Origin: an uncultured Marinobacter sp.
Lineage (GTDB): Bacteria; Pseudomonadota; Gammaproteobacteria; Pseudomonadales; Oleiphilaceae
Reading direction: 5' to 3'
Assembly: GCF_913055835.1 (NCBI RefSeq)
Contig: NZ_CAJXKQ010000015.1
Location: forward strand, 27,584 to 91,583
Length of the DNA: 64,000 bases
Shown here piece after piece: positions 19,596-28,141 of this stretch; position 1 is the first letter of the stretch, and each line of letters starts with the position of its first letter. The notes beneath the pieces were generated by a model. The model was not told the DNA's origin. It did no database searches and saw only the letters and a program-made list of their open reading frames with translations. Both the position numbers and the translations under genes were made by a program.

Positions 19596-20524
19596 GCGGG
19601 GGCGAGGAAATGACACAGCAACGCCGGAGTCAGGGCCCCACGCTTCGATTCACCAAGATGCACGGGCTGGGTAACGATTTCATGGTGGTGGATGCCATCA
19701 GCCAGCCGTTCCGTCTACGACCGGAGATGATCCGGGAACTGGCCAACCGGAACTTCGGGATTGGCTTCGACCAACTGCTGGTGGTGGAGCCGCCCGGGCT
19801 GCCGGATGTCGACTTCCGTTATCGCATTTTCAATGCGGACGGCTCCGAGGTGGAACAATGCGGCAATGGTGCCCGTTGCTTTGCCCGATTCGTCCGTGAT
19901 CAGCGGCTAACCAACAAGAAGGTGATTCGGGTTCAGACCGCGAAGGGTGTGATTGAGCTTCGGGTGGGGCGCGAAGGTATGGTCATGGTCAACATGGGCG
20001 TGCCCGAGTTCAATCCGCCGGCCATTCCCTTCGCCGCCGACCGGCGCAAGGATGTCTACACAGTGGACGTCGACGGCCAGACGGTGGAACTGAGCGCCCT
20101 TTCCATGGGCAATCCCCATGGCGTGCTACTGGTTGAGGACGTGGACCAGGCGCCCGTGGAAACCCTGGGCCCCAAGCTCGAGCGACACCCCCGATTCCCG
20201 TCCCGGGCCAATATCGGTTTTTTGCAGATTCTGGATCGCACCCATGTTCGCCTCCGGGTGTTTGAGCGGGGCTCCGGTGAGACCCTGGCCTGCGGTAGTG
20301 GCGCGTGCGCCGCCGTTGTAGCCGGCTGCCTGCGGGGGCTGCTGGATTCCCGTGTGGAAGTCGAGCTGCGGGGTGGCAAACTGGTCATCGAATGGCAGGG
20401 TGAAGGGACCCCTGTTATGATGGAAGGGCCTGCAACCAGCGTATTTGAGGGGCAGTTAAGGCTGCCGGGTGAATCTGGTGGTCGCCGCCGCAGAAGCGGT
20501 CGCCCCCATAAACAAAGATCCTGA
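19592..20524 (+). CDS. dapF: Diaminopimelate epimerase
   Basis: A 310-aa (or 304-aa) cofactor-independent epimerase interconverting LL- and meso-diaminopimelate for lysine and peptidoglycan. The two catalytic cysteines sit in [11 protein letters not shown] and [12 protein letters not shown]. It begins near the typical [14 protein letters not shown]. The first ATG (19592) overlaps the lysA stop as ATGA. A second ATG at 19610 has a better purine-rich upstream stretch and may be the true start. The C-terminus carries an unusual basic tail of about 20 residues beyond the family end. Confidence 0.95.
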   Translation: MSGGEEMTQQRRSQGPTLRFTKMHGLGNDFMVVDAISQPFRLRPEMIRELANRNFGIGFDQLLVVEPPGLPDVDFRYRIFNADGSEVEQCGNGARCFARFVRDQRLTNKKVIRVQTAKGVIELRVGREGMVMVNMGVPEFNPPAIPFAADRRKDVYTVDVDGQTVELSALSMGNPHGVLLVEDVDQAPVETLGPKLERHPRFPSRANIGFLQILDRTHVRLRVFERGSGETLACGSGACAAVVAGCLRGLLDSRVEVELRGGKLVIEWQGEGTPVMMEGPATSVFEGQLRLPGESGGRRRRSGRPHKQRS

Positions 20525-20540
20525 CAGCCAGGAGTACTCC

Positions 20541-21287
20541 ATGACAGAACAAACGGCCCGCCAGAAGGCCGGTGAGCTCACCCGGGAAGAGGTGGCGGAC
20601 TACCTGCGAGCCAATCCCGATTTCTTTCTCGACCAGGACGAACTGCTGCGCAGCCTGACCTTGCCCCATGACAGTGGCCGGGCTATCTCCCTGGTGGAGC
20701 GCCAGGTCCATCTTTTCCGCGAGCAGCGGGATACCCTGCGCCGGGAATTGGTGGAACTGGTGTCCATCGCCCGCCACAACGACCGGTTGTTCGAAAAGAG
20801 CAAGCGTTTATTGATGCAGGTGATTGAAGCCCGGACCCTCAACGACATGGCCGCGGCCATTGACGACAGTATCCGCGGTGATTTCGGGCTCGACGCGGCC
20901 TCCGTGCTGTTGTTCACCGATCTCGAACTGCCCGAGGCCTCCCAGGGCGCGCTGCATGTGGTGAGCCCATCCGTGGCCCGCGATCGGCTGGGCAGCTTGC
21001 TGGAGGGCGAGAGGGCTGTGTGTGGCCAGTTCCGTGAAAGCGAACGTGAATTCCTGTTCCCGGACCGGGAAGAGCCGATTGCCTCGGTGGCCCTGGTGCC
21101 GCTGAGGCACGATGAGCTGGTGGGCGTGTTTGCGGTCGGCAGTTGCCAGCCGGGCTATTTTGACCAGAGCATGGGGTCGCTGTTTCTGAGTTACATCAGC
21201 GATACCCTCAGCCGGCTTTTGCCCCCGATGGTGCAGCGCCACACCGCAGCTGCGCCGGTCACCGATATGGCGACGGAGTCCCGCTAG
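20541..21287 (+). CDS. DUF484 family protein (YigA-like, GAF-fold)
   Basis: A 248-aa cytoplasmic protein. The N-terminal motif VADYLRANPDFFLDQDELL (about 18-36) and a following coiled-coil (about 55-85) are typical of DUF484. A GAF-like C-terminal half follows. The function is unknown; it is consistently found between dapF and xerC, as here. The ATG at 20541 is preceded by CAGGAG. The stop lies 1 nt before the xerC GTG, indicating coupled translation. Confidence 0.9.
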   Translation: MTEQTARQKAGELTREEVADYLRANPDFFLDQDELLRSLTLPHDSGRAISLVERQVHLFREQRDTLRRELVELVSIARHNDRLFEKSKRLLMQVIEARTLNDMAAAIDDSIRGDFGLDAASVLLFTDLELPEASQGALHVVSPSVARDRLGSLLEGERAVCGQFRESEREFLFPDREEPIASVALVPLRHDELVGVFAVGSCQPGYFDQSMGSLFLSYISDTLSRLLPPMVQRHTAAAPVTDMATESR

Positions 21288-21288
21288 A

Positions 21289-22248
21289 GTGTCGAAGGTT
21301 CCGGAGCCCCCGGCAGTGCCCCAAGAACTCTCAGGGCCGCTGACGGATTTCATCCGGCACCTGGCTTCTGAAAAACGCCATTCTCCCAGAACCTGCGATA
21401 GCTACCAGCGCGATCTTTCGCGTCTGGCAAGCTGGGTCAGCCGGAATGGCCTTACCGCCTGGCAGCGGGTGACCAATCACGATTTGCGCCGCTATGTGGC
21501 GACTCTCAGTCGGGAGGGCTTGTCCGGCCGGAGCATTGCCCGGCACCTCTCCGCGACCCGTCGGTTCTATCAGTTCCTGCTCAGGGAGAGGCTGGCCTCG
21601 GATAATCCGGCGTTGGATATCCGTGCCCCGAAGAGTGGTCGTCGTTTACCTCGAGTGGCGGACGTGGACCAACTGAATCATCTACTGGATGGCCAGCCGG
21701 ATGATCCCCTGGAGGTCCGTGATCTATGCATGTTCGAGCTGATGTACTCCTCGGGATTGCGCCTGGCGGAGCTGGCGAGCCTGGATCTGGATACCGTCGA
21801 TCTGCGTGGCGGTGAAGTCCGGGTGCAGGGTAAGGGCGGCAAGGAACGGCTGCTTCCGGTGGGCCGGAAGGCGGTCACGGCCATTCAGGCATGGCTGTCA
21901 CACCGGGGTGCGCTGGCCAATGACGGGGAAACCGCGCTGTTTGTCAGCCAGAGGGGCGAGAGACTCAGCCACCGAAGCATCCAGGCCCGCCTTAGCCGGT
22001 GGGGGATCAGTCGCGGCGCCGACCAGAAGCTCCACCCACACCTGCTGCGACACTCCTTTGCCAGCCACATGCTTGAATCCAGTGGTGACTTGCGGGCCGT
22101 ACAGGAGTTGCTGGGGCACGCCGACATTGCCACAACCCAGGTCTATACTCATCTTGATTTTCAACATTTAGCACGGGTTTATGACCAGAGTCACCCCAGG
22201 GCGCGTCGCGATAAGTATCATGGCAAGACCGGCGACAAGAGCGCCTGA
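21289..22248 (+). CDS. xerC: Site-specific tyrosine recombinase XerC
   Basis: A 319-aa recombinase that, with XerD, resolves chromosome dimers at dif. The SAM-like N-terminal DNA-binding domain covers about 15-105. All catalytic residues are visible: R158, K182, H251, R254, H277 and nucleophile Y286. Their spacings match E. coli XerC. The start is GTG at 21289, directly after the DUF484 stop. The gene order DUF484-xerC distinguishes XerC from XerD. No dif-like site was recognised in the window. Confidence 0.95.
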   Translation: MSKVPEPPAVPQELSGPLTDFIRHLASEKRHSPRTCDSYQRDLSRLASWVSRNGLTAWQRVTNHDLRRYVATLSREGLSGRSIARHLSATRRFYQFLLRERLASDNPALDIRAPKSGRRLPRVADVDQLNHLLDGQPDDPLEVRDLCMFELMYSSGLRLAELASLDLDTVDLRGGEVRVQGKGGKERLLPVGRKAVTAIQAWLSHRGALANDGETALFVSQRGERLSHRSIQARLSRWGISRGADQKLHPHLLRHSFASHMLESSGDLRAVQELLGHADIATTQVYTHLDFQHLARVYDQSHPRARRDKYHGKTGDKSA

Positions 22249-22316
22249 TGCCCTCAACGGGCAGGCACGACATTCGCGATCATCAACAGTACAGCAAGGG
22301 TAAGCGGGAGCATTCC

Positions 22317-23807
22317 ATGGCATCGGATCAGTCCTGGAAGGAAAAGTACCTTCAGGAGCTCGAGTCTGCGGATAACAGGGAAAAGCAGTGGAAGGCGGAA
22401 CGGAACACCCTTGAGAGAATGTTGGTGCGAACCAGTCTTGCATCCGAAGGCCAGACCCCGGAGCTGGATCGTCTGTTGGCGAGAATCCGCAAGGATCTGC
22501 GAAAGAACCGGGTGGATGTGGATGCCTGGAAGGAATTGCAGGACCAGATTGATCGCCAGGTTGCGCTTCTTGACGAACGCCAGTCCAGCAACGACAGAAA
22601 ACCTTCTTTTTTCTCCCGCAAGTCGCGAGAGGCAGAGCGGCAGGAGCAGCAACAACAGCAGGCTGCCACCGAATCACTGCCCGGAAGTCCTGAACAATCG
22701 GAGGCCACCCCGGCCAATGCTCAGGATATTGAAGACAACGCCCAGAGATTGCGCATTGCCCGCCGGGTAGGCCAGTTGTTAGGTCAGATGCTTACCCAGG
22801 TTTCCCTCGAGCCTGCGGCCGAGGCCCGGGCCCGAGCATTACAGCAATCCCTGCTTGCCAGTAACGACTGGGACGAATTGCGGGAAGGGCTGAACCACGT
22901 GGCAGAACTGGTGATTGCCGCGGTAACCCGCAGCAAACGTGAATTCGAGGCTTTCCTGAAGCGTCTGGATGAACGTCTGGAGTTACTGCGGGAGCACTTT
23001 GCCGCCCAGTCCTCGGCCCAGTCTGGTCGGCTGGATGCCTCCGAACACCTTGATCGGGAAATCCGTGAGGAGATTGAGCGGGTAGGGCAGCAATTGCGGG
23101 ACAGTGATAACCTGCAGGACCTCAAGCAGTCGGTCAGTCGTCATCTTGAGTCCATCGGTCAGGCGGTCGGCCGCTTCCGGACCCAGGAATCGGAGCGGGA
23201 GCGTGCGCTTTCCGAGCAGCTTGAGGCGATGCAGGAGAAAGTGGCGGCCATGGAGGCCCACTCCGAGCAAATGCAGGAACAGGTCCGAAAGGAACGATTG
23301 CGCGCCATGACCGATCTGCTTACCGAGTTGCCCAATCGTGAAGCCTGGCAGGAGCGCCTCTCATTCGAGTACAACCGCTGGCAACGCTATGGTCATTCAC
23401 TGACCGTGGGCGTGCTGGATATTGATCTGTTCAAGAGGATCAACGACTCCTATGGCCACAAGGCCGGGGACAGGGTGCTGCAACTGGTTGCCAGGGAGTT
23501 CAGGGAGCGTTTGCGCACTACAGATTTCGTGGCCCGGTTTGGCGGCGAGGAATTTGTGGTGCTGTTTCCGGAAACCGAGCCCGCAGACGCCAGGACGGTA
23601 GTGGATAAGTTGCGCGAGGATGTGGGCAAGCTGCCGTTTCATTTTCGCGGTGAGCCGGTCACCGTGACCTTCTCCGCTGGTTTGGCGGGCTTCGTTGCTG
23701 GCGACACCGAGGAGTCGGTGTTTGACCGCGCTGACCGCGCCCTCTATCAGGCCAAGGACGCGGGCCGCGATCAGGTGATGATCGGCGACAGTGCCGACCC
23801 TCAGTGA
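22317..23807 (+). CDS. Diguanylate cyclase with long coiled-coil N-terminus
   Basis: A 496-aa protein with no membrane segment. Residues about 1-320 are charged and helical with extensive coiled-coil. The C-terminal GGDEF domain (about 335-490) has the active signature GGEEF. The inhibitory-site motif RTTD lies five residues before it, so product inhibition by c-di-GMP is expected. I prefer ATG 22317, which has GGGAG upstream. An ATG at 22248 overlapping the xerC stop (TGATG) would add 23 residues. The helical sensor part has no domain I can name. Confidence 0.88.
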   Translation: MASDQSWKEKYLQELESADNREKQWKAERNTLERMLVRTSLASEGQTPELDRLLARIRKDLRKNRVDVDAWKELQDQIDRQVALLDERQSSNDRKPSFFSRKSREAERQEQQQQQAATESLPGSPEQSEATPANAQDIEDNAQRLRIARRVGQLLGQMLTQVSLEPAAEARARALQQSLLASNDWDELREGLNHVAELVIAAVTRSKREFEAFLKRLDERLELLREHFAAQSSAQSGRLDASEHLDREIREEIERVGQQLRDSDNLQDLKQSVSRHLESIGQAVGRFRTQESERERALSEQLEAMQEKVAAMEAHSEQMQEQVRKERLRAMTDLLTELPNREAWQERLSFEYNRWQRYGHSLTVGVLDIDLFKRINDSYGHKAGDRVLQLVAREFRERLRTTDFVARFGGEEFVVLFPETEPADARTVVDKLREDVGKLPFHFRGEPVTVTFSAGLAGFVAGDTEESVFDRADRALYQAKDAGRDQVMIGDSADPQ

Positions 23808-24034
23808 CGCATCATGGCGTCCAGTTCGTCGATCACTTCCGCCCAGTCGCTGTCTTCCTCCAGGCCCTCTTCCAGAAAGTGAGACTGGCTTTCGGACCAG
23901 ATGGGCGCATCCTGGATCGCAACCTCGCTTGGCAGGGGCGAATATTTGGCGACAAAATCCTCAATGCTTTTGGCGTCGGACGCCAGGCCAAGTTGCTCGA
24001 ACAGAGTGCTGAGGGTGTGTTTGCTGGTGTCCAT
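23801..24034 (-). CDS. DUF2789 family protein
   Basis: A 77-aa acidic protein. The layout TLSTLFEQLGLAS, an acidic middle with PLPSEVAIQDAPIWSESQ and a C-terminal EDSDWAEVIDELDAMMR matches the small DUF2789 family of gammaproteobacteria. The function is unknown. The ATG at 24034 gives the family N-terminus; an upstream in-phase codon does not add conserved sequence. Its 3' end overlaps the diguanylate cyclase gene by 7 nt on the opposite strand. Confidence 0.8.
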   Translation of the reverse strand: MDTSKHTLSTLFEQLGLASDAKSIEDFVAKYSPLPSEVAIQDAPIWSESQSHFLEEGLEEDSDWAEVIDELDAMMRH

Positions 24035-24130
24035 GGATATTCGTCTCCCATTGGCGGTTTGCCTGAATGAAATCAATGGCGTTTGCAGGTATTGTTCCCT
24101 GAAATGTAGCGGAACCCTGAAGGATATCCA

Positions 24131-26932
24131 GTGAAGGTTACCCTTGCCTTTTTACTATGCTGCCTGTTGGCGCTGTTTCAATCCCCCGTGCGGGCGGAGC
24201 CTCCGCAAGCTTCGCCGGCACCCGTGCTTGGCAAACAGGAACTGAGCTGGCTGGCAGAGCAGGACCGCTTCCGTATCGGTCTTCGCAGTGATCAGGTGCC
24301 GCTGGTTTTTGATACCGGTAACGGCGTGCTTGCCGGGACCTACATTGATTACCTTGCCCGGCTTTCAGAAAAGCTTGGTGTCACCATGGAGCCCGTTGTT
24401 CTGGCAACAGGGCAAGGCACTGGCCCGGTTCAGAGCGAGCTGGCAACCGATGCGGTTCTGACCACGCGGATGCCAGGAATGCCGGTGGTTCCCGGTAAAC
24501 GCTTCACCGACCCTCTGATGTCCCTCACCTATGGTCTGTTCGTCAGTGCTGGCGATGCTGCCATTCGCACCCTGGCAGATCTGGAAGGCAGCCGAATTGC
24601 CGTGATCGCCGGCGACCCCAACCAGTACCCCATGCTTGATCCGGTTGAAGAGTTTACGCCGGTTCCGGTGACTAATGTCAGCGAAGCCGTTGGGCAGATT
24701 CTTTCAGGGCAGGCCGATGCCTTTCTCGCGCCGGTGCCTGTGGTTTCCGATTATCTGCAGTCGGCCATGGTAAACGGTATCGGTCTGTCGGTGCTGCTCG
24801 ACGGCAGTCCGGTGGACGTGGTGTTGCGGGTGGATACTGACAGTGATCGCCTTTATCAGGTGCTGAACAAGGCCATTGCCGCCATCAGCCATAATGAGCA
24901 CCGTACCATCCGCCAGTCATGGCTGCAGGTCGACCAGCCGGCGATGGAGCGCAGCGGGCTGGAGTTGTCCGGATCGGATATTGATTGGCTCAAGCGTCAT
25001 CCTGATCTGAAGGTTGCCTTCCGCTCGGACTGGCCGCCGTTCGAATATACCCAGGATGGCCGGCCCACCGGCCTGGTTCCGGATCTGCTTACGCGGCTCG
25101 AAAGCCAACTGAATGTTCGGTTTAGCCGGTCGGTGGTCGCGAGTCGCATGGATGCCGAAGAGCAGCTTCGATCGGGTGAGGTGGATATACTCCCCGGACT
25201 GTCCCGCACACCGCGAACCGAAGATGCTTTTCTGTTCACCCGGGCCTACCTGACCGTACCCATCGCCCTCGCCATCCGGGATGATGGGCGTTTTATCGGC
25301 GATCTTCGCGAGCTTCGAAGCGAGCGGGTGGGTGTGGTGAACCGGCAGGCGGCCCACGATTATCTGCTGATCAACCATCCGAATCTGGACCTCTACCCCA
25401 TGGAGACCGTGGAGGAAGGGCTGTTGGCACTGTCCAACGGGGATCTGGATGTTATGGTTACCCACATTCCGGCGGTCAGTTACACCGTGGCCCGGCTGGG
25501 TCTTTCCAACCTCCGGATTACCAGTATCACCCCGTACGAATACGATCTTCGGCTGGCGGTACGCAAGGACAGTCCAGAGCTGCACCGGGTGCTGAACAAG
25601 GCATTGGGCAGCCTCGAAGCCAGCGAGACAGAGTCCATCTACAACCGTTGGATCCACCTGGATATTGAGCAGGAAACGGATTATACCGTGGTGCGCCGGG
25701 TGGTGCTGATTGCCATCCTGGTGGTGCTGATCTTCCTGTACTGGAACCGGAAGCTGTCCCGGGAAGTGGATGAGCGCATTCGTTCCGAGAACGCCCTGCG
25801 CCGGAGCGAGGATGAGCTGCGCGCCGCCAAACTGGAAGCCGAACGTCTTGCCCGTGAAGCGGAAGCTGCCAGCCTGGCCAAGAGTGAGTTCCTGGCCAAC
25901 ATGTCCCATGAAATCCGCACGCCGATGAACGCGGTGATCGGCTACAGTGATCTGCTCAGCAACAGCGTTACCGATCCACAGCAGCGGAACTATCTGGATG
26001 CTATCCGGGCAGGCAGCCGCAGCCTGCTGATGCTGATCAATGACATACTGGACCTGTCCCGCATTGAAGCAGGAAAAATGAGGCTGGACTATTCCGCAGT
26101 GTCTGTTCGCCGTCTTCTGGACGATGTTCGTCACATCTTTGATCTGCGCGCCAGAGAGCAGGGCATCACTCTGGAAGTGAGTGTCGATTCACACATGCCT
26201 GCTGCCATGATGCTGGACGAGACCCGGCTTCGGCAGGTTTTGTTTAATCTGGTTGGCAATGCCATCAAGTTTACCCATGACGGTGGTGTGACGGTGCGGG
26301 CTACGGCGAAGCCGCTGAAGAACCGGACCGAAGGAACGGAGCAAACTGCAGAAGTCGCGGAGCGCCAGTACTACAAACTGGTCGTCACGGTCAGTGATAG
26401 TGGTATCGGAATCCCTCAGGATCAGGTGGAGCGGATCTTTGATGCCTTCGAGCAGCAGGAGGGGCAGAACACGCGCCGCTACGGCGGCACCGGCCTCGGG
26501 TTAGCCATCAGCCGGAAGCTGGCCCGGATGATGGGCGGTGAGCTGGAGGTGGAGAGTGAGCCGGGCACCGGTTCAGTCTTTACCGTGACCTTGCCGCGGG
26601 TCGAGGCGACCGGTGAACAGGCAGAAGATGAGGGAGCGCCCAAGGAATCAGACCGGCTTCTGGCCCAGACCCTGAGCATGCAGGAACGGGGCTGGCTCAG
26701 GGAACAGCTGGCAGCGGATTTCGGTGATGAATGGGAAACCGTAAGAGAAAGCGGCGATCCGGAACAGATGAAGGATTTCGCCCGGCGGGTGCTGGCCTGG
26801 GGCCAGCGGTTCCGCTCCCGGTCCGTGACGCGCTACGGGGAGAAGCTGCTAGCGGACGTTGAGGCGTTCAACCTGGATGCGGTCAACAGCGCCCTTGAGG
26901 CCTTCCCGAAACTGCTCGGTCGCGAGGAGTAA
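24131..26932 (+). CDS. BvgS-like sensor histidine kinase with two periplasmic solute-binding domains
   Basis: A 933-aa membrane kinase. A signal peptide (1-22, ending VRA) is followed by two SBP_bac_3-type domains (about 38-265 and 285-510). One membrane helix (about 521-540) leads to a short coiled-coil. The dimerisation domain has H593 in [12 protein letters not shown], and the HATPase has [14 protein letters not shown] and GTGLGLA boxes. A C-terminal helical tail (about 845-930) contains FARRVLAWG and could be an HPt-like remnant without an evident histidine. Unlike BvgS it has no receiver or phosphotransfer domain, and no response regulator lies beside it. The ligand is unknown. Confidence 0.9.
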   Translation: MKVTLAFLLCCLLALFQSPVRAEPPQASPAPVLGKQELSWLAEQDRFRIGLRSDQVPLVFDTGNGVLAGTYIDYLARLSEKLGVTMEPVVLATGQGTGPVQSELATDAVLTTRMPGMPVVPGKRFTDPLMSLTYGLFVSAGDAAIRTLADLEGSRIAVIAGDPNQYPMLDPVEEFTPVPVTNVSEAVGQILSGQADAFLAPVPVVSDYLQSAMVNGIGLSVLLDGSPVDVVLRVDTDSDRLYQVLNKAIAAISHNEHRTIRQSWLQVDQPAMERSGLELSGSDIDWLKRHPDLKVAFRSDWPPFEYTQDGRPTGLVPDLLTRLESQLNVRFSRSVVASRMDAEEQLRSGEVDILPGLSRTPRTEDAFLFTRAYLTVPIALAIRDDGRFIGDLRELRSERVGVVNRQAAHDYLLINHPNLDLYPMETVEEGLLALSNGDLDVMVTHIPAVSYTVARLGLSNLRITSITPYEYDLRLAVRKDSPELHRVLNKALGSLEASETESIYNRWIHLDIEQETDYTVVRRVVLIAILVVLIFLYWNRKLSREVDERIRSENALRRSEDELRAAKLEAERLAREAEAASLAKSEFLANMSHEIRTPMNAVIGYSDLLSNSVTDPQQRNYLDAIRAGSRSLLMLINDILDLSRIEAGKMRLDYSAVSVRRLLDDVRHIFDLRAREQGITLEVSVDSHMPAAMMLDETRLRQVLFNLVGNAIKFTHDGGVTVRATAKPLKNRTEGTEQTAEVAERQYYKLVVTVSDSGIGIPQDQVERIFDAFEQQEGQNTRRYGGTGLGLAISRKLARMMGGELEVESEPGTGSVFTVTLPRVEATGEQAEDEGAPKESDRLLAQTLSMQERGWLREQLAADFGDEWETVRESGDPEQMKDFARRVLAWGQRFRSRSVTRYGEKLLADVEAFNLDAVNSALEAFPKLLGREE

Positions 26933-26944
26933 AGTGGGGGTGTC

Positions 26945-27310
26945 TCAGAGGCAATCGAATTGCGAGCGACGGTCGAAAGCAACCGAGACCATATCGTACC
27001 CGGAATCTGATAGCTGTCGGATCAGGTCGCGGTCTTTCAGCAGGGTCATGCAGACCTTGTGCACGCTGGCCTGAAGCTGTTCAGAGGCCGTTTCAGTGGA
27101 GGCCAGTCGGAAGTCCACAATCAGGTACTTGCGGTCGACCGCGGCGCTGGCAGGAATATCCTGTCGCTCAACGCTCTCGTAACCGATATAGGTTGCCTGG
27201 GCTTCCGGGAACACCTGGCTCATCAGGACGTCGAGGTTTTCACCATGAGCAAAGGGCGCCGAAAGCATCAGGGCCGCGGCAGCGATGTGAAGCGAATGTT
27301 TGATGGTCAT
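26945..27310 (-). CDS. Secreted protein of unknown function
   Basis: A 121-aa protein with a clear signal peptide (MTIKHSLHIAAAALMLSAPFAHG, cleavage about residue 23). A short periplasmic domain follows with three cysteines, one near residue 88, one near the end, and a C-terminal CL. I do not recognise a family. It converges with the sensor kinase gene (12-nt gap) and diverges from the following gene across a 218-nt region holding an inverted repeat. Confidence 0.65.
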   Translation of the reverse strand: MTIKHSLHIAAAALMLSAPFAHGENLDVLMSQVFPEAQATYIGYESVERQDIPASAAVDRKYLIVDFRLASTETASEQLQASVHKVCMTLLKDRDLIRQLSDSGYDMVSVAFDRRSQFDCL

Positions 27311-27345
27311 TGGAGGCCACTCCCTGGTGACAATCCGGTTAATCT

Positions 27346-27370
27346 GTAACCAAGTGTAAAGTTTGGTTAC
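27346..27370. promoter_or_regulatory. Inverted repeat, possible operator
   Basis: GTAACCAA at 27346-27353 and its exact reverse complement TTGGTTAC at 27363-27370 are separated by 9 bp. A further half-like GGTTAA lies just upstream. The element lies between divergent genes starting at 27310 and 27529, about 36 bp from the minus-strand gene. It has no T-tract and resembles a dimeric regulator site. Confidence 0.4.
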
Positions 27371-27528
27371 CGTTGATTATTGCAGAGTCTGTCGCATTTT
27401 GCGTGATATGTGACATTAATTTTTCAATTGTTTGCACTCTCGATACAGTGACGGGCGGTGTCCTGGGCTCCCGATGCGGGACACGATCAACTATGATGTG
27501 AGAAAGGTGGACGTTAAGAGGAAAACGC

Positions 27529-28134
27529 ATGTTTCAGCTTGTCTTTAAAGGGGAATGCGTTCCCGGAACGGATCTGGAAACCGCGCGCAATAACGCCCGC
27601 ACCCTGTTCAAGGCCTCTCTCGAGCAGGTCGACCGTATGTTCAGTGGTCAGCCGGTGGTTATTCGTAACAAGCTGGAAGAGGTTCAGGCCGAGAAGTACC
27701 GGGCGGTTCTGAAGAAGCACGGCATGGTCGCCTACGTGCAGCCGATGGCTGACGCCCGGCCTGCGGCCGATACCGCACCTCAGTCCAGGCCTGCGGCCCC
27801 GGCAAACCAGCCGCGTCAGCAGCCGGCGCCCGCTGCATCTCCGGCGGCAACAAAAGCTGGCGGGGTTCCCGAAACAGAGCCGGGCGATCGCCTGCCGGTG
27901 GCTGGCGAGAAGGTGGATACGATTCTATCCGGCTCTGGTCTGAGTCTGGACCCCGTCGGAGTCACCCTGGCCGAGAAGACCGAAGTGGAACCCCCAATGT
28001 TCCAGCATCTGGACGAGTGGAGCCTGGCCCCGCCTGGCAGCGACCTGGGTGTGGAGCGTGACCTGCCACCCCCGATGATACCTGATGTATCCCACCTCTC
28101 GTTGGCGGACGACGACTCCCCTGAGCGGAAATGA
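27529..28134 (+). CDS. Protein of unknown function with small N-terminal domain and proline/alanine-rich linker
   Basis: A 201-aa cytoplasmic protein. Residues 1-72 form a compact domain (MFQLVFKGECVPGTD... ending KKHGMVAYVQP). This fold-like unit occurs at the N-terminus of various proteins in this group, to my recollection, without a function. Residues 80-115 are rich in A, P and Q and look like a linker. The acidic C-terminus has no recognisable motif. The ATG at 27529 has AAGAGGA upstream. Its end lies 7 nt before the GTG of the patatin gene, so the two may be co-transcribed. Confidence 0.6.
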   Translation: MFQLVFKGECVPGTDLETARNNARTLFKASLEQVDRMFSGQPVVIRNKLEEVQAEKYRAVLKKHGMVAYVQPMADARPAADTAPQSRPAAPANQPRQQPAPAASPAATKAGGVPETEPGDRLPVAGEKVDTILSGSGLSLDPVGVTLAEKTEVEPPMFQHLDEWSLAPPGSDLGVERDLPPPMIPDVSHLSLADDDSPERK

Positions 28135-28141
28135 GCCAGTT

